The notes under the pieces: generated by a model
The model's database searches: none
Told to the model about the DNA's origin: nothing
The model's input: only the letters and a program-made list of their open reading frames with translations
NCBI GenBank assembly: GCA_023512835.1
Contig: CM042092.1
Coordinates: 6,387,293-6,451,292 of the forward strand
DNA from: Taxillus chinensis
Lineage: Eukaryota > Streptophyta > Magnoliopsida > Santalales > Loranthaceae
DNA length: 64,000 nucleotides
Direction of reading: 5' to 3'
Program-made: the position numbers and the translations under genes
Shown: positions 22,961 through 36,478 of the stretch, piece by piece
Layout of the letters: the number at the start of each line of letters is the position of its first letter
Numbering within the stretch: position 1 is the first letter of the stretch

Positions 22961-24240
22961 TGTTGATCGATGAGGGGAGACGACACTGACAGTGCCGAGG
23001 TTTTGAGTGGGTTTAGGTATTTATTTGTCCATTTATATTTTTTTTAGCGGAAATGTTCATATTCGGTGCGACTGCGTACTGTGAAAAGGTCACAAGAGGC
23101 CACAGTGAAAAGCTTGTTACATATATTGGGCTTGTGTAGTGTAGAGAACCAAAAGCAGCATAGCAAAAATGATTAAATAATAAATAAGATAAGAGTAAGG
23201 TGATTTTTTCTGGTGTTTTTTGAGAAAAAATGGCTTTAGATGCGTAGACTTTTTATATGTAAAAAAAATAGAGAATACAAATTTACGCAATGTTTTTATG
23301 ACATCTTAAAATAAATTATGATGCATTAAAAAAAGGCATGAACATGGAATAAATATTTATAGGGTTGATAAGCCCGCTAAAGTTTACCTAAAACTTAGAT
23401 AAAAAAAGTTTTTTCTATAGAAAATTTGGCCAATTATTTTTTAACTATTTTAAATATAATATTAATTCTTTTAAAATAAAATTTATTATTTTATTCTAAA
23501 ATTAACATTTAGCTAGGAAAATTTTAAAAAATAATAATTACTTTTTCAATTTTCCAATAATATTTCCTAAAACCTTCCCGCTCCTTTCTATTTCTAAATT
23601 CCCTCACCCCACGGATGCATAATTTTAAATCACAATCTCACCATGTCTTTACCACCATGCTTAGTTAGATTAACTAAAAAACTTCACTGGCCAAATTTGA
23701 AAAGTAATTTACCTAAAAATAATTTTTTAATAGATTTAATTATTTATAATTTAACTATTCTTTAGTTAAATTAACTGTGAATATGAGTTTTTGCGATTCA
23801 AATTAATAATAACTACCAAAACATCCACATCAACACATTTCCAACCTTTTATTTTAAAAATCTCTGGGAAGGAATGGACTGTTCAGAGTCCTTAATGACA
23901 TTAAATAATGAACACTCTCAGACTCTCAGTACAAGGTTGTTCGCGTTTAAATGCATATTTCAGGAATAACATACAGTTCACAAAGAACCCTCTGAAATAA
24001 TGAAGATGTAGGCCAGCACTTGAACAAGGGTGAGCCTCTGAGCATATTCCAACTTGATGAATCACACCTGAGAAAGAACCACTCTGATCACCCACACCCT
24101 CCTCCCTAGAAGCACCAAAATTGCTGCTGAGAAGGAACCAAAGGAAACTGTTGTTGGCGACGCAAAAACTTGATTTCCATTTTGAGGAAGCATATTTTGT
24201 TTTGTTTTGTTTTCTTAGCTCCCTCCCATCTTCTTTGCAC
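22961..24240. other. Intergenic region between CFM9-like and NAC genes
   Basis: The part next to 22960 is the 5' flank of the CFM9-like gene. 23200-23850 is AT-rich without coding signal. 23900-24240 is probably the 3' UTR of the NAC gene. No other gene seen. Confidence 0.5.
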
Positions 24241-27200
24241 TTACAGCCTGTCTAGCCAGCTGAATATGCTGTCTTGAGAGCCAAACTGTAAATCCTGAAG
24301 AACATAGTGGTACTTCTGAATGTGTGTATATATGCTCAACAAAAAACATACCAATTAATCATAGTATATTAGTAGCAAAATATGAGAGAGGCTTACAGCA
24401 AGTTCGAAATCCAGTGGTGTACCGAGCTCAAGATCCTCAAGCTCGTGAACTCCACAAGTTGGAACTCCATCTGCTCCAAGAAATCTCTTTCTGCTAGTAG
24501 GATCAAAGCCACCCAATGGACCATAGTTCAGTCCTGTATCGCCAAGAGGAGCATGAGAATCGAAATTCTCGTTGCATAGCAAGAAGTCATCAACCCCGTT
24601 TTGGTCTAACTTCACAGCCGCCTGTGATTCATGACCAGCATCGACGCCATTTTGGTCTAACTTCACATTGGCCTGCGATTCATGACTGGCATCAACCCCA
24701 TTTTGGTCCAACTTCACAACGGCCTGTTGTGACTCATGACCTGCCAACCATTCCTCTATGGCACTTTCAGTTTCCTACCAAAGCAAGGAACAATACACAT
24801 GACTACTTCCACTAGAAGACAAGTGCTAGTATTAAAACACTAGCCACTGGCAATCTCAATAACATTAATATTAATACACATTTTATTGTGGTACCTCAAT
24901 AACATCATCAATAGCATCATCAGAGTAGGATAATTTCCCCAATTGAGGTGGATTTGGGGTAGTTATCTTTGGGGTCCTTGGACTGGATTGAATCATCCCC
25001 CTACTAAAATCAGCGGAAAGATCAATATTGTTCTTATCATTTGGCTTCGGATGCTGGTAAAATATCTTGCAGACGACAAAATCGCCATCTTTTTCTTCTT
25101 CTTCAGTTCCAATGTGGTATTGGTGCATCACCCAATTGCATTTATCTGGCTTAGTGCCCTTTTTTGAACTTTTATACAAAACCATTATCTTCTTACAGCC
25201 TTTCTGTATTCCATTGTATATCACAGGCTTAGTCTTGCCTGTCTTGTGCCAGCGCACTTGCTCTTCTGATTCCCCTTCTTCACTGTGAATTCTACGGCGC
25301 TTGCGTCGGCCAGTGGCATAGGCATTGATGGCTCTGTGAAAGAAATGGACACTGTTTCCATCTTTTCTTGCACCTGAAGCAAAGCCAACAGCATTGATTT
25401 TCATTATAATCCAATAACATTTGACGCTTTATAAACAATTGCACTTCCATGACTGCCTCTAACCTACGTTAAACTGTGAACTCAGAATCAATGACGATGT
25501 CTTCATTGGTCTGGAAAAGACTAAAGTGCTCTAAACTGATTAATTGCATACTTCAACTGAATTATAAGCCTGTTGGCAAGCCTTAAATTATAGAAACGAA
25601 CCAAGCTATTAAGTAAGCATAACCATTTTTTAAATCAGTGCAGAATAAAATTTTGGTTACCCTATATTAGGGTAACCAAAATATAGGGCCTGAAGTCCTG
25701 AACTCACAATGTATCGAATTTTCACTATTGCTATGAGTCAAATATAATTTTTTTGGAGGTAAAACACCACACGAAATTAAAGTGTCAGCCTAGATTTATC
25801 CATCACTCATTAAGAAACTTATCTTTGGACATGAGGCTGCAAGGGGAACTGCAATTTTTCACAACTATAGCCATTTGTACACCAGTCAATTTCCCCCGGG
25901 GTATTCTTTTCGATTCTCGGTGACTGAGTAGAAATGAGCCCTGAGAATCAACTAGGCTTTATAGTTTGGTACAATTAATTTAATTTACGTTTTCAGATGC
26001 CTCACATGCAAACCTTAGCAGACTAAAACACATTTGAGCCTTGAAGAGTCCCTCACCAGGGAAATTTTTTGGATGGGTATAGCAGATTCCTTGGTCCTCC
26101 TCGAGCGTCGGAATGAACTCATCAATGAACTTGTGGGGCTTTGCATTCACCACTCCACATTTTGCTGCCAAGTGGTCTAAGAGCTGCACATCAGACGGAT
26201 CAAACTTCACACCCGCAGGCAGACCTGGCCATTCATTAGAAACCTGCACAGTGCAAAAGGAGTTCACGCTCTCAAATCTCACTCACATAATCAAGTATAT
26301 AACAATCAATCTTATTCTCACTCCGCTTCCATTTTCCACAGCCCTAACAATTAACAAGCTGAAAAGTGAGAGAGAGAAAGAGAGAAACCCTCAACTAAAT
26401 ACAATTCTTGTTTACTACTTGCTCAAATCAACATTGCAAGTAAAGTTGAGCGAAATGGGAGTGAAGTGAACAACAGTGTGCTGATAAGTGAATCTCCCAA
26501 ATCTGAAATTTTAGTAGGAATATACTGCCGCAACTGAATTTGAAAAGCAAAAGTTTTCATTCACCCATTATGTTAGCAAAGGATTTGAAGCATACATCAC
26601 TGTTGTCAATGCGGCAATGGCATTTTGGGCATTCTCGATTCGCCCCGCAGTCTTGTATCTGACTAGCAGGCCACTGTGTTGCTCCTTTCACTTTCCTTGC
26701 AAGCCCTCTGCTGTCGATCAGCCAACTCCTGCATTGTGGGTATGCCATCCCAAATTTAATCAATGCCAACCAAAAACGGACAAGAAGAAGAACAACAACA
26801 ACAACCTCAAAAACAGTCTCCAAATGGACACAAAACAAAATTAACAACATAGCCTTCAAATGGGCACAAAAGAAACCACAGTTTCCAACTTGAGGAAATG
26901 AAAAACCATTGTAAATCAATTGGAAAGAAACAATAAGCCCCCATAATTCCAGGGAAAAAAAGCTCGAAAACAAAGCAAAAAATCAAAATTTAACAACCGA
27001 CAACGACCACGACGAAGATGGAAGCGGATGTTTTCTTTTTCTTTTTATTTTTCCGGTACATAAAAAATCGATTGATGAAGATGGGTTCAATGCATATATA
27101 AGGATTCTGGGTTTTTACAATCTCAGTCTCACTCATGAAATTATTTATCAAAAGAAAAAAAAACCATCTTTGATTTTCAGAACAAACAAATGCAAAATGG

Positions 27201-27261
27201 TTTTTTTTTTTTTTTTTGTGGGGGGGGGGGGAGGGGAGGTGGTTCGTCCCTACCTTGCCAT
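24241..27261 (-). CDS. NAC044: SOG1-type NAC transcription factor, ANAC044/ANAC085-like
   Basis: Six coding exons (27261-27254, 26728-26596, 26243-26057, 25373-24895, 24774-24397, 24294-24241) give 412 aa with all phases consistent. The first coding exon is only ATGGCAAG; joined to exon 2 it gives MARSWLIDSRG, the start typical of this clade. Residues 30-41 carry a Cys-rich segment (CPKCHCRIDNSD). The NAC domain (about 52-215) shows GLPAGVKFDPSD, FIDEFIPTLEED and ICYTHP, HFFHRAINAYATGRRKRR, RWHKTGKTKPV, GCKKIMVLYKSSKKG and NWVMHQYH. The tail has three copies of an HESQ-containing repeat and ends LQFGSQDSIFSWLDRL. SOG1 is the plant DNA-damage master regulator. ANAC044 and ANAC085 are SOG1 targets that promote G2 arrest under DNA damage. 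SOG1 itself is the alternative, but its N- and C-termini fit less well. Confidence 0.88.
24590..24745 (-). repeat. Three tandem 17-18 aa repeats with SQ motifs in the NAC protein tail
   Basis: The coding repeat has a 51-nt period (54 nt in the first unit in the protein). Units read GHESQQAVVKLDQNGVDA, SHESQANVKLDQNGVDA and GHESQAAVKLDQNGVDD. Relatives, as I recall them, have a single WLAGESQA segment here. Each unit carries one Ser-Gln dipeptide, the phosphorylation motif of ATM/ATR kinases. Confidence 0.9.
25650..25682. repeat. Perfect inverted repeat, 15-bp arms, 3-nt loop
   Basis: ATTTTGGTTACCCTA (25650-25664), TAT, then its exact inverse complement (25668-25682). It lies in the intron between NAC exons 3 and 4. 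It could be the core of a small foldback element; no flanking duplication was identified. Confidence 0.8.
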
Positions 27262-27980
27262 GACTGGTGAGAGCGAGCAGCAACAAAACCTGAAACAGTG
27301 CTATAAATAGAAAGCGTACAGCCCCGTTGGTATAATTAATTGTTCCCAGAACGTTTCTCTTTTTTTTTTTTTTTGTCTACACTGCAACAAGCAAGCAAAT
27401 AGCAATGAAGGGACGGGGAGGGAGAGAGAGAGAGCGTGTGTGTGTGTGTGTGTGTGTGCGTGTCTGAGAGAGAGGCATAAGGCATTCACACACATGACTG
27501 TGAGGGACTGAGAGCAGGGAGCGGGAAACCCCAGAGCTTAACGGCCCGTACGCGGAGTGGAGGCTCGGCTTTGACCCACCCATTGACCGAGCCTCCAGCT
27601 TCGGTACCGAGCCACGCTCTATGTGGCTCTTTGTGGCTTCTTCTTTTTTTTTTTTTTTTCTGTCTTTTTTGGTCCGTAAGAAGGCGAGGCTCGAAGGGGA
27701 TCCCACAGCCTAGGTGGGACCCGCTGCCACACTGACTTACTCCCCAAGTAATAAAAAGGTAGACGTTGAGAGGTTTGGCGGACGGTTTTGCCCCTGAGCG
27801 CTTGGTGAAATTACTGTTTAGCCGGCAGGGCTTACGAGGCGGCAATTAAGGAAGTGTGCCAGGGAAGGGAAGGAAGTCGCATTATCCCCAGGTGACTAGA
27901 TTTTTTATTTATTTATTCGTGTTTTTTTTTTTTTTTTTTTTGGAATCATCATTACGCACATAATGCTTGTCTTTTCTATT

Positions 27981-28011
<31 letters not shown>

Positions 28012-29755
28012 TTAAGATGAAGTAATGAAACTAATATTTTTATTAGCAGCGAGAGGGTTTTTTTAACGGTAACAATACGTATGTTTTATTTGATGTGATT
28101 GTTTTTAAAAATATAATTATTTGAAAAAGTTATAGGGAAATTTGAATTTATATGATGCATACTTAATTTTAAATTATTTAGGTTTACTGTTTTTAAATAT
28201 AATTTTATTTTTAAAATTAATACCATCTTATCAAATATTCTCATATAATATGAAAAAATATTTATATAATAAAAGCATGAATGCATATATATGACATATA
28301 TTTGCGTATGTTTTGTTGTAAATGAATTTGGTGTGGTTAATTATTTTAGTGTACCAAAATTTTCATCAGTTTGATATTTTATCGGTATTTATTTAAAAAA
28401 TTAATTATTGAATTAAATATTCATGTATTAATAAATATATCTATAAAAATTTACTGCATAAATTCAATTAAAATAAAATAATTAATAAATAAATTATAAT
28501 TATTTATTTATTACTTTATTTCAATTGGATGATTATAAAATTATATAAACATATCGATACATGAATATTCAATTTATTAAATCCACCCATGCACATGTTT
28601 TGTCTTTTTTTTTTTTTTTTTGAGGTTGTCGTTTGTTTATTTTAATGAGCATGGGTCATTAATGTTTAAAAAAAAAAAACAAAAAAAAGGGCCCTCAGCG
28701 TGGGATGGGGCAATAAAGGAATGAGGTGAGGGATAACTACTTGGATTTTAGATACGCACAAAGGAAAACGTTAAAACTTTTCGAGTAGACTATAAATAAA
28801 TGTAAAAAGGTAGATTCCGCGTTATAAATAAAAGGGAAAGGTTTATAGCATTTTATTCACAACAATACTGGCTGGCTTCATGGATTATGAAAAGCCGAAG
28901 GACACACCGTACGCCACAAGTAGTCTACACCCAGAATACGTGTGCCTGTGTTTAGCAGTCCACGTTTTGGTAAGAAAGTGAACAAAACATTGAAAGTCCA
29001 GAATATCTCCACCTTTACGCTTGATTAAAACAGAATTATTTTTAAAAATTATATATCCAAATAAATTTAAATTAATCATAAATAATTTTAAATTATCTGA
29101 ACTTATTATTTTAAAAAATAATTTAAAAAAATATGAGTAAATCCCTTACCCAAAATACTTCCTTCCATCCTTCGGACTGTCTATTATTTAATGCTTCTTG
29201 ACTATTATTTCGTCCCATGAAAATGATTCATTGGATTTGTCAAGTTTGCAGGTACATTTCTCCTGTGCTTAGCCATCTATGATACAACCCATACTATTCT
29301 TGAAATATTTTCAACACTAAAAATTCAGTTAATTTAATTAATAACTTCTGCAAGATAAGAAACATTTTGATGTGGAAAACACACATACTTACACAATAGG
29401 GTGAGATAATTCAGGACAACAAATATTTTCAAGCGTTGACCAAAGTAGAAGTTACCATGTATGGAACAGAGAGAGTAACCTCATGCAGGGTAATGGTGCT
29501 ACCATTCATGATCCTACAAATACTGAACAGAAGTAATAGCCCCTGCATGATTCTCGTTTCACACTGATAAATCATCATCATCGGCAACAGCGTTAACTAC
29601 TGTAACTCAACAATGTTAACTAACAATTATTTTTCTTCTCTTTTTTCTGTCACTACATGTAATCCTGCTGTATTTGAGGTCATGACCTACTAAGCTCTCC
29701 TTCCTAACTATACCTACGATGCCGCCATTGGAGAACACTTTTGCCTGCCTGTGAA
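27262..29755. other. Intergenic region upstream of NAC gene and downstream of ATN1-like gene
   Basis: A TATA-like CTATTTATAG on the minus strand near 27301-27310 lies about 45 bp before the NAC start codon. 27200-27870 holds poly-T and G runs and a mixed (GA)n(GT)n microsatellite at 27420-27465. 27968-28013 is a (TTTA)n microsatellite. 28080-29100 is AT-rich. 29100-29755 is plausible 3' flank of the kinase gene. No other gene seen. Confidence 0.5.
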
Positions 29756-32700
29756 TTAGCAACACAGGTGAAAGCAGAGGAAGAAACTTCTTCGTTTGTT
29801 CACCCTGCTGCCCATATCGTTGGGGGTTGCCCCTCCCGGATTATCTCGGATGGCCATTAGAGAACTTGTGCCCGGAGACTCAGGCGGCAAGACGGAGTTC
29901 TTGGAATTGTACGGGTGCGGCAGAATTACAGGCTCCGGCGGCGATGCAATGGAGAGGTAATGCTGTAGCATCCTTATTATTTCAGTGAAATTTGGTCGGG
30001 CATTGGGGTCTTCTTTCCAGCAAGAAGTCACGATTAACGCCAAATCCCCAGGAAGGTCCTCTGCACTAGGCCTCGTATTCTGAAATTCCATAATGCATAG
30101 TATACAGGTAATTAACAGCCAAGGACTAGACACAAAACAGTTGTCTATAAAATAATAGCTTCTAGAGATAACCTACAGCAAATCACAGCCTCAAAATAAT
30201 GAAAGGAGATGGGATAATTTACCTTGAAAGCAGCCGCATAGGCAGCTTGGAGATTTGACATGCCTTCGAAAGGCAACTTATTATGGATGAGCTCCCACAG
30301 TACGATTGCAAAGCTATAGGCATCGACCTTGTGATTGTAATGCTTCTTCTCTCCATGCCTTAAGGTGACCGTACTATAAAGCTGCACACCAAACAGAAAC
30401 TCACCAACAGTTCAGGCGGGGTAAAAGAGAAAGAAAAAACCTGAATAATTGAGCAAAGAACCTCCGGAGCCATCCACCGATATGTCCCTGTTTCTGCAGT
30501 CATCATCTCTGTGAGTGACTCTTCTCGAGCAAGACCAAAGTCTGCAAGTTTAACTGTGGTGTGGTCGGCAGTCAAAAGTAAGTTTTCTGGGAAAAAAAAC
30601 ACATCATCAAGATTAATCAGCCAACTTGAATACTGAAACCAGCTGAGATTTGCCTGTTTAGGAAATACTTCCAAATGATGGAATAAACAAAATTAAATAA
30701 ATAAATAAACAAGGAACGGATAACATTTCTTAAAAAAATTTAAAATCTAACATTATATTATTAAAAGTTCAACAATAAAGGAAGAACAAAACTAACTAGA
30801 CAGAGCTCATCTGGACTGAGTTTCCAAATACAACAAATAAATCCGAACACTGAGATTATACGTCATTTCTTCTACTTTTTAAAATTATTAAAAAAGAAGG
30901 AGAAAGAATTAAGGTACCAAAAAACGTACATTAAATTCAATTAACTTCTATTCTTTTTTGTTTGAAAAATAACAATTAACTTCTATACTTACTTACATGC
31001 AATGGTAAATCCTAGAAGTGGGTTCTAATTTATTTAAATTCATTTGTTTTCCTTAATGTTAAAAAAAGCTGAAATTTTCTAAATATTGAATTTTTAAACA
31101 GTCTTAATTGTTACAATTTAATTTTTTCAACCCATGAATTTTGGAGTTTGGTATTGTTTGTAATTTTATGTATTGAAATATTTTAAATCAACACTTTTTT
31201 TATAGGGGCTGTTTGTTGGTAGATTATACCAGGATTAAAGATGCAAATTATTACACATGAAGTGTTGGGCATTTCCTGCATATCTAACAACTAGGTTACT
31301 AGTAAATTTTATTGGAAGTGTGATATTAATTTTGTGGTTTGGTATAATTTATGAAATAGATTCACTGACATTACTGAAAAATAGTCCAATATCATAATTT
31401 TAAGACTGCTACAATTCTTAATTTGCAATTATGAATTTTATAAATAAATCAATTTATTTTTGCATGCACTTGTAAGAAATCCGGTCTCCCCCAACACATC
31501 CATTGAAACCACGAAATACTAATGAGTATGCACCTATGTCAAACGTAAAAACCCTCCTGACACAACAGGTAGAGCATTTCAATAAATTTCTAGAAAGAAA
31601 TTCCAACGACAGTAGGTCCTAAAAGAATCCAATTAAATATCATTCTAATAAAATAAAATTTAAAAAATACCAGTCCCATGTAAGATCGATCCATGAAAAA
31701 CCCTGAACAGAAATTTAAAGGGGAATAACCGCTCACATAGCGATAGGCAAGACTCAAGACTCAATTCTATGATCTCCACTATCCGAGGTTAGGCTCATAA
31801 AAACACAACTGAAGTGACTGGGTATCACACTCCATTTCCAATTCATACAACTTCACAATTATGTATTTGAGATGTACACTGAAGGAAAGTAAAATATTTA
31901 TGATACAAAATCAGGACCACATTTGCTTCTGTCGTACAACAGCCCAGAAACAAATGAACAATAATGATCATACAAGTATTAATCCAAACAGAAAATTGTA
32001 AGCATCTGAGTGCCCACAATGGAAAAACATACTGCTCTTTCAGATCAAGAGAAACAAAAAAGGAACAATTACCTAACATGCTAATCCAAGCAAAGTGTAA
32101 ACATTATGAATAGCCACAGTGAAAAAATTAACTATTTTTCCAGATTTAGAATGCATAACCTACCAGCAGAATTATTTTAATTTGGAAAGAAATATTGAAA
32201 TCTAAAACTTTTAAAAACAAAATTATCTCATATGGTCATATATGAATATCCATGCTACATTGGGTATCAGTGTGCACCCCACATAACATAAAGACTCGTA
32301 TGACTACCATATACAAGCTCAATGACGTAATTTCTATCATGGGCAATAAAAACTAACTTCAAATGTGTTATACAGTGCTTGATGTCTGCAACAATAATGC
32401 CCTCACTCCTGAAATCCGAGAACAGAAAAATAAAAATAAAAAGGTCTGCTGTTTCTTTTGATCAAAATGACTTACGAGTCCTCCATTCCTTATTACCAAT
32501 TTTGGAAAAATTTACACAGAATACTTATCTTAAGTTTCACATTCAACACTAATATCGATCCATTAGTAATATTCCTATATAATGGGATACTAGATTTTCA
32601 AGATGAAAATATATATTTACCAGGCTTCAGATCACGATGTATGATACCATGGGAGTGTAAACATTCCATCGCACGGGCAATGTCAAGTGCAAACCCCAAG

Positions 32701-33518
32701 GCAATTGGTGTGTCCAAGCAGCTTGGTCGCAAGTTCAATAGGTATCTACGCAATGTCCCACCCAAAAGAAGCTCAGTTACAATGACCATAACTGGTTCTT
32801 TGCAGGCCCCGATAAACTGGTTAACACAATAATAAAATAAAATATGTTAAAACTACCAATCGATGTGAGCAGTTCAGGAAATTGCATGAAAAACCACTTA
32901 TCTGCAGCCCTAAAATGACAGAGATCCAGAAAAAAAAAATCAGAAACTGAAATAACCTTCACTAAATTCGCGTGTTGAACTCTAGATAACATTGAAACCT
33001 CTCTCATAAACCTGCCTTCCTTTTTGGCAATCTCCTCTGGGGTTTCACCTTTCTGAATGATTTTCACAGCGACAGTCTGGTTTTTATACCTGAAGAAACC
33101 CATTAAATAAAGGTTCTTATAGAACACCAAACGCTATATTATTTATTTCTTAATAGAAAATATATTTTGTAACAACAAAATCAACCTGAACGAAACAAGA
33201 AAAACAATATTCCCCATAAATTTCGAAGTAACATACTTAAATGAAAACCCAAAGGAGACGTTTGATCAAAACGTGAAAAATCTATAAATGGTAAAATATG
33301 AAACAAAGCTAACTGACAAGAATTAAACTTTACCCAGAAACTGATATTAAGATATGGACCCAAAAAAAAAAGTTGACTTACTTCCCCTCGTACACTTTCG
33401 CGTGTGCACCTTCCCCAATCCTCGGCCCAACAAAGAGATGTTTAGGATCGATCAGCCACTTGGCCTCTATATTTAACCCTTGCCCGGACTGAAACCCATT
33501 TACAGTTACAGATCCCAT
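29756..33518 (-). CDS. ATN1: Raf-like MAPKKK-family protein kinase, ATN1-like
   Basis: Six exons (33518-33382, 33089-32957, 32816-32621, 30586-30462, 30381-30223, 30079-29756) give 357 aa, the length of Arabidopsis ATN1 as I recall. It is nearly all kinase domain: glycine loop [15 protein letters not shown] (31-45), VAVK with Lys55, HRDLKPEN with catalytic Asp152, DFG at 171-173, activation segment ending GTYRWMAPE (189-197), then [12 protein letters not shown] and a [10 protein letters not shown] close. The catalytic set is complete, so an active Ser/Thr or dual-specificity kinase is expected. The C-terminus ends in a Cys-rich CFHLCC that could be S-acylated (inference). Intron 3 is 2.0 kb and has no other gene. 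The family belongs to the plant Raf-like group C, and substrates are poorly known. Confidence 0.93.
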
Positions 33519-36478
33519 TTCTTACTCTGATTACAAACCCAGAACTGGACTATCCGCTACCTATCAGTCGAAATCGCTCCTTTGATTCAACTGGTGCCCA
33601 AACAGACCAACCCATCCCCCAAAAAGGTCTGCTCAGAAGCACAGTACCGATAAAGAATTGGGTTGAGGAACAAAAACCCAGAAATTGAAGACGCCAAAAA
33701 AGGATTTTTCTCTTTTTAGAAAAAAGGACAAAAAATCACAGTACTGAAAGTCAAAGAACCAGAAATATAACAAACCATCGAAGGTGAAATTGAAACCACA
33801 GCACTGAAAGTTTTGATTAAAAAAAAAACCCAGATGGGTCGAGTGAGAAATGGATTGCCTCTGCACGTATGAGGCCTGCTCTGCTGCTGATCTGAAAGAT
33901 AAAGGCCGGGGACAAAAGGGACCGAGTCTCTATCGAACCATAGTGGAGCTCTGGGGGTTAGAATAATGATGTGGTGAAGGCCGTGGAAGAAGGTGGGCAA
34001 GAAAAGGGAGAAGAAATCTAGATTGATATTTTTCTTTTCTTAATTTATGTGTTTGATTTTTATTTTTTTTTACCACCCAAATAACGATTAAGGTAAGTTG
34101 GTAAGTGGAGTAAATTACGCGTGGAGTTTTTTTTTTTTTTTTTTTTGGGGGGGACACATATATCATCTTATGCTATAAATGTTGAAACTTGTAACGGGTT
34201 CTTTCTTCACCTTACTATTTGGTCAATGAGGGGATTGAATTTATCATAATTGCCAAAACTTGTAACAACCAGTTCTTATCCCGCTTTGGACACGGTACTA
34301 GCAATTTAGCATCTTTCCTTTTCCCTCTCCCATTTAAAATATGCTAACATTAATTAAAGTGAACAAAAAGAGTTGTGATGGCTTGCTAGATTATTATTCT
34401 ATTTGCCAATTGCCATGTATAACCCGCAATTGGTAATCTACTCAATTTTCTATTTTATTTTTTTAAGTCACTACAACTTTTAGAAATCTATATATCTTTG
34501 GGCTTTGATCCATTTTTTATTTTGTATTTTAGTTTCTCGTGTTACAAGAGAATCTAACAGCCACTTCCTCGTGCAAATAATTTTAGTATTAACCAATTTT
34601 TAATGCTAGTCTGAATAGTAAATTTAATATAGTAGTCTCAATATTAATTGAGAAACGGAATAGATAAAAAACTTTTTCATTAAATGAGATTGTTATTAAT
34701 GAATTATTTTTTATTTTATTTTTTTATAATTTCAAAGGAATGAGTGTTCAATCTTTTATTTTTATATTATTTAAGGAATGTTCATTTTTCATGAACAATA
34801 ATTCATTTGTTTGTTGTCACATTAAATATGAAAAATAATTATCTTTACTATCAAGCTATTATATTTGTATTTAATATGTAATCATATTAATCAAAAAATG
34901 TTCATGAAACGGTAATTGTTTTCAACACTTAATTTAAAAGTGCATTATCATTTGAGCAAACATCAATTGAAGATAAAAAAATACTTTATAGAGTTAAAAG
35001 TGTCAACTTATAAATTCAAGCAAGACATAGAAAGTCTTTTACTCAACATTAACATGCTTCAGATAAAAAAGACTTCAAGTTGAGTGAGCCTTTAGTACAT
35101 AAATCTAAAAGTCTTACCCGATAACTCAATGCATAAAATTTTACTTGATAAATCAAGCCAAAAAAGCTAAGTCGAAATGACTTAATAAGTATTATTTTAA
35201 TAAGTTATTTAACAAGTTAAGTCCAAAAGGTCATGTCAACAAGTTTTATTCAGTAAGTTAAATCTGAAAGTTTTATTTAATAGAATTGAAAAAGATTTAA
35301 TCTGAAGTTAGTAATTTCACTTAGCAACTAAAGCCTAAAAGCTATTCAATAAAAATGGCCTCTTATTGAATAAGGATAATTTGAAAGTACTTCAAATCAG
35401 ACCACCTTAAAAGCATTATTTAGTAAGTTTGTTTAATAAAAATTATTTTGAATGCTGTTAAACAATCAATATGACTTGTTTCGGATGCACTCAAAATGTT
35501 ATTTAGTGATAGGACTTATTTTCAATGCTTCAAATAAGAATCTAAATGCTTACTGAGTCTTAGATTGAGCAAGTACAGGAATGATGTACACTGGCTTACT
35601 AGGAAAGGCTCTTACCATCCATTAGCAAGTTATTATTCACTTTTAGCCGTAATTCATACGGACTTATTTGTGGTAAGCCGAAATCCTCCAATAGGCCTCT
35701 TGTTATGTGAGATTTTCACACCAACATATGTGGTGTGCTTTGTTCTCCTTCGCTATCAATATGAGACTTAAGAAATTAGCTACATGATCCACTAATATTT
35801 TAACTACCCACTTCTCACGATTCACCCGATTAGCAGCCCTACATTCTCGTGAAATTAATGTATCCCACCCAGATAATACCATCTATAATAAAATAATAAA
35901 ATAATGACGAATTGGGTTTTTACTGAAAAAAAAAACATTATAATTAGGCAAATATTAAAATACTATTTCCACATCGTGCATTTTAAGATTAGATATATCC
36001 ACCAAAACATTTTTAAAGCAACAGGCATATTTTTTCAATACCAAAGACGTCACGTCACCGACGTGAAATAGTGCGAAGATGAGGGGCGCCGTCATTCGTG
36101 GCCCCACATTTCCTTCTGTTTAAATAATAATAATAAAAACTCACCGCGGCACCGTCATTCGTGGCCGGCGATGGTTGGGCCGTGTGTGGTTTTTCTTGGA
36201 CTTTGTTTGTGGTGCCAGCGGCGGTCGGTGGCCGACTGGTGTTAAGGTTTTGGTCACACAACACAAGCCCGGCCTTCTCTCTGACCGTGCGGGTGTTTAT
36301 TGGTCGTTTGACTTTATATTTTTATATTCACCCAATCATATTGTGCCACGTAATACCCCATTCTGACAGCTCTATCCTTGTCCGAAACGCGTGAGCGGCG
36401 TGAGCGCGCGCGCGTTCGTTCAGTGCGGACTCACCGCACACCTTTCATTGTAATTCATACCACATTTGCGTGCGGCTT
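33519..36478. other. Intergenic region upstream of ATN1-like gene
   Basis: 33519-34010 is plausible 5' UTR/promoter. 34100-36000 is AT-rich. 36050-36470 is an isolated GC-rich patch with repeated CGTCATTCGTGGCC phrases and a (GC)n run near 36400, possibly transposon-derived. Open frames here show no recognised domain. Confidence 0.45.

Noticed and set aside
27301..27845. Overlapping minus-strand frames upstream of the NAC gene
   Set aside because: Products of a GA/GT microsatellite and poly-T tracts; no conserved motif.
36055..36394. Short frames in the GC-rich patch
   Set aside because: No protein family recognised; composition alone explains the lack of stops.
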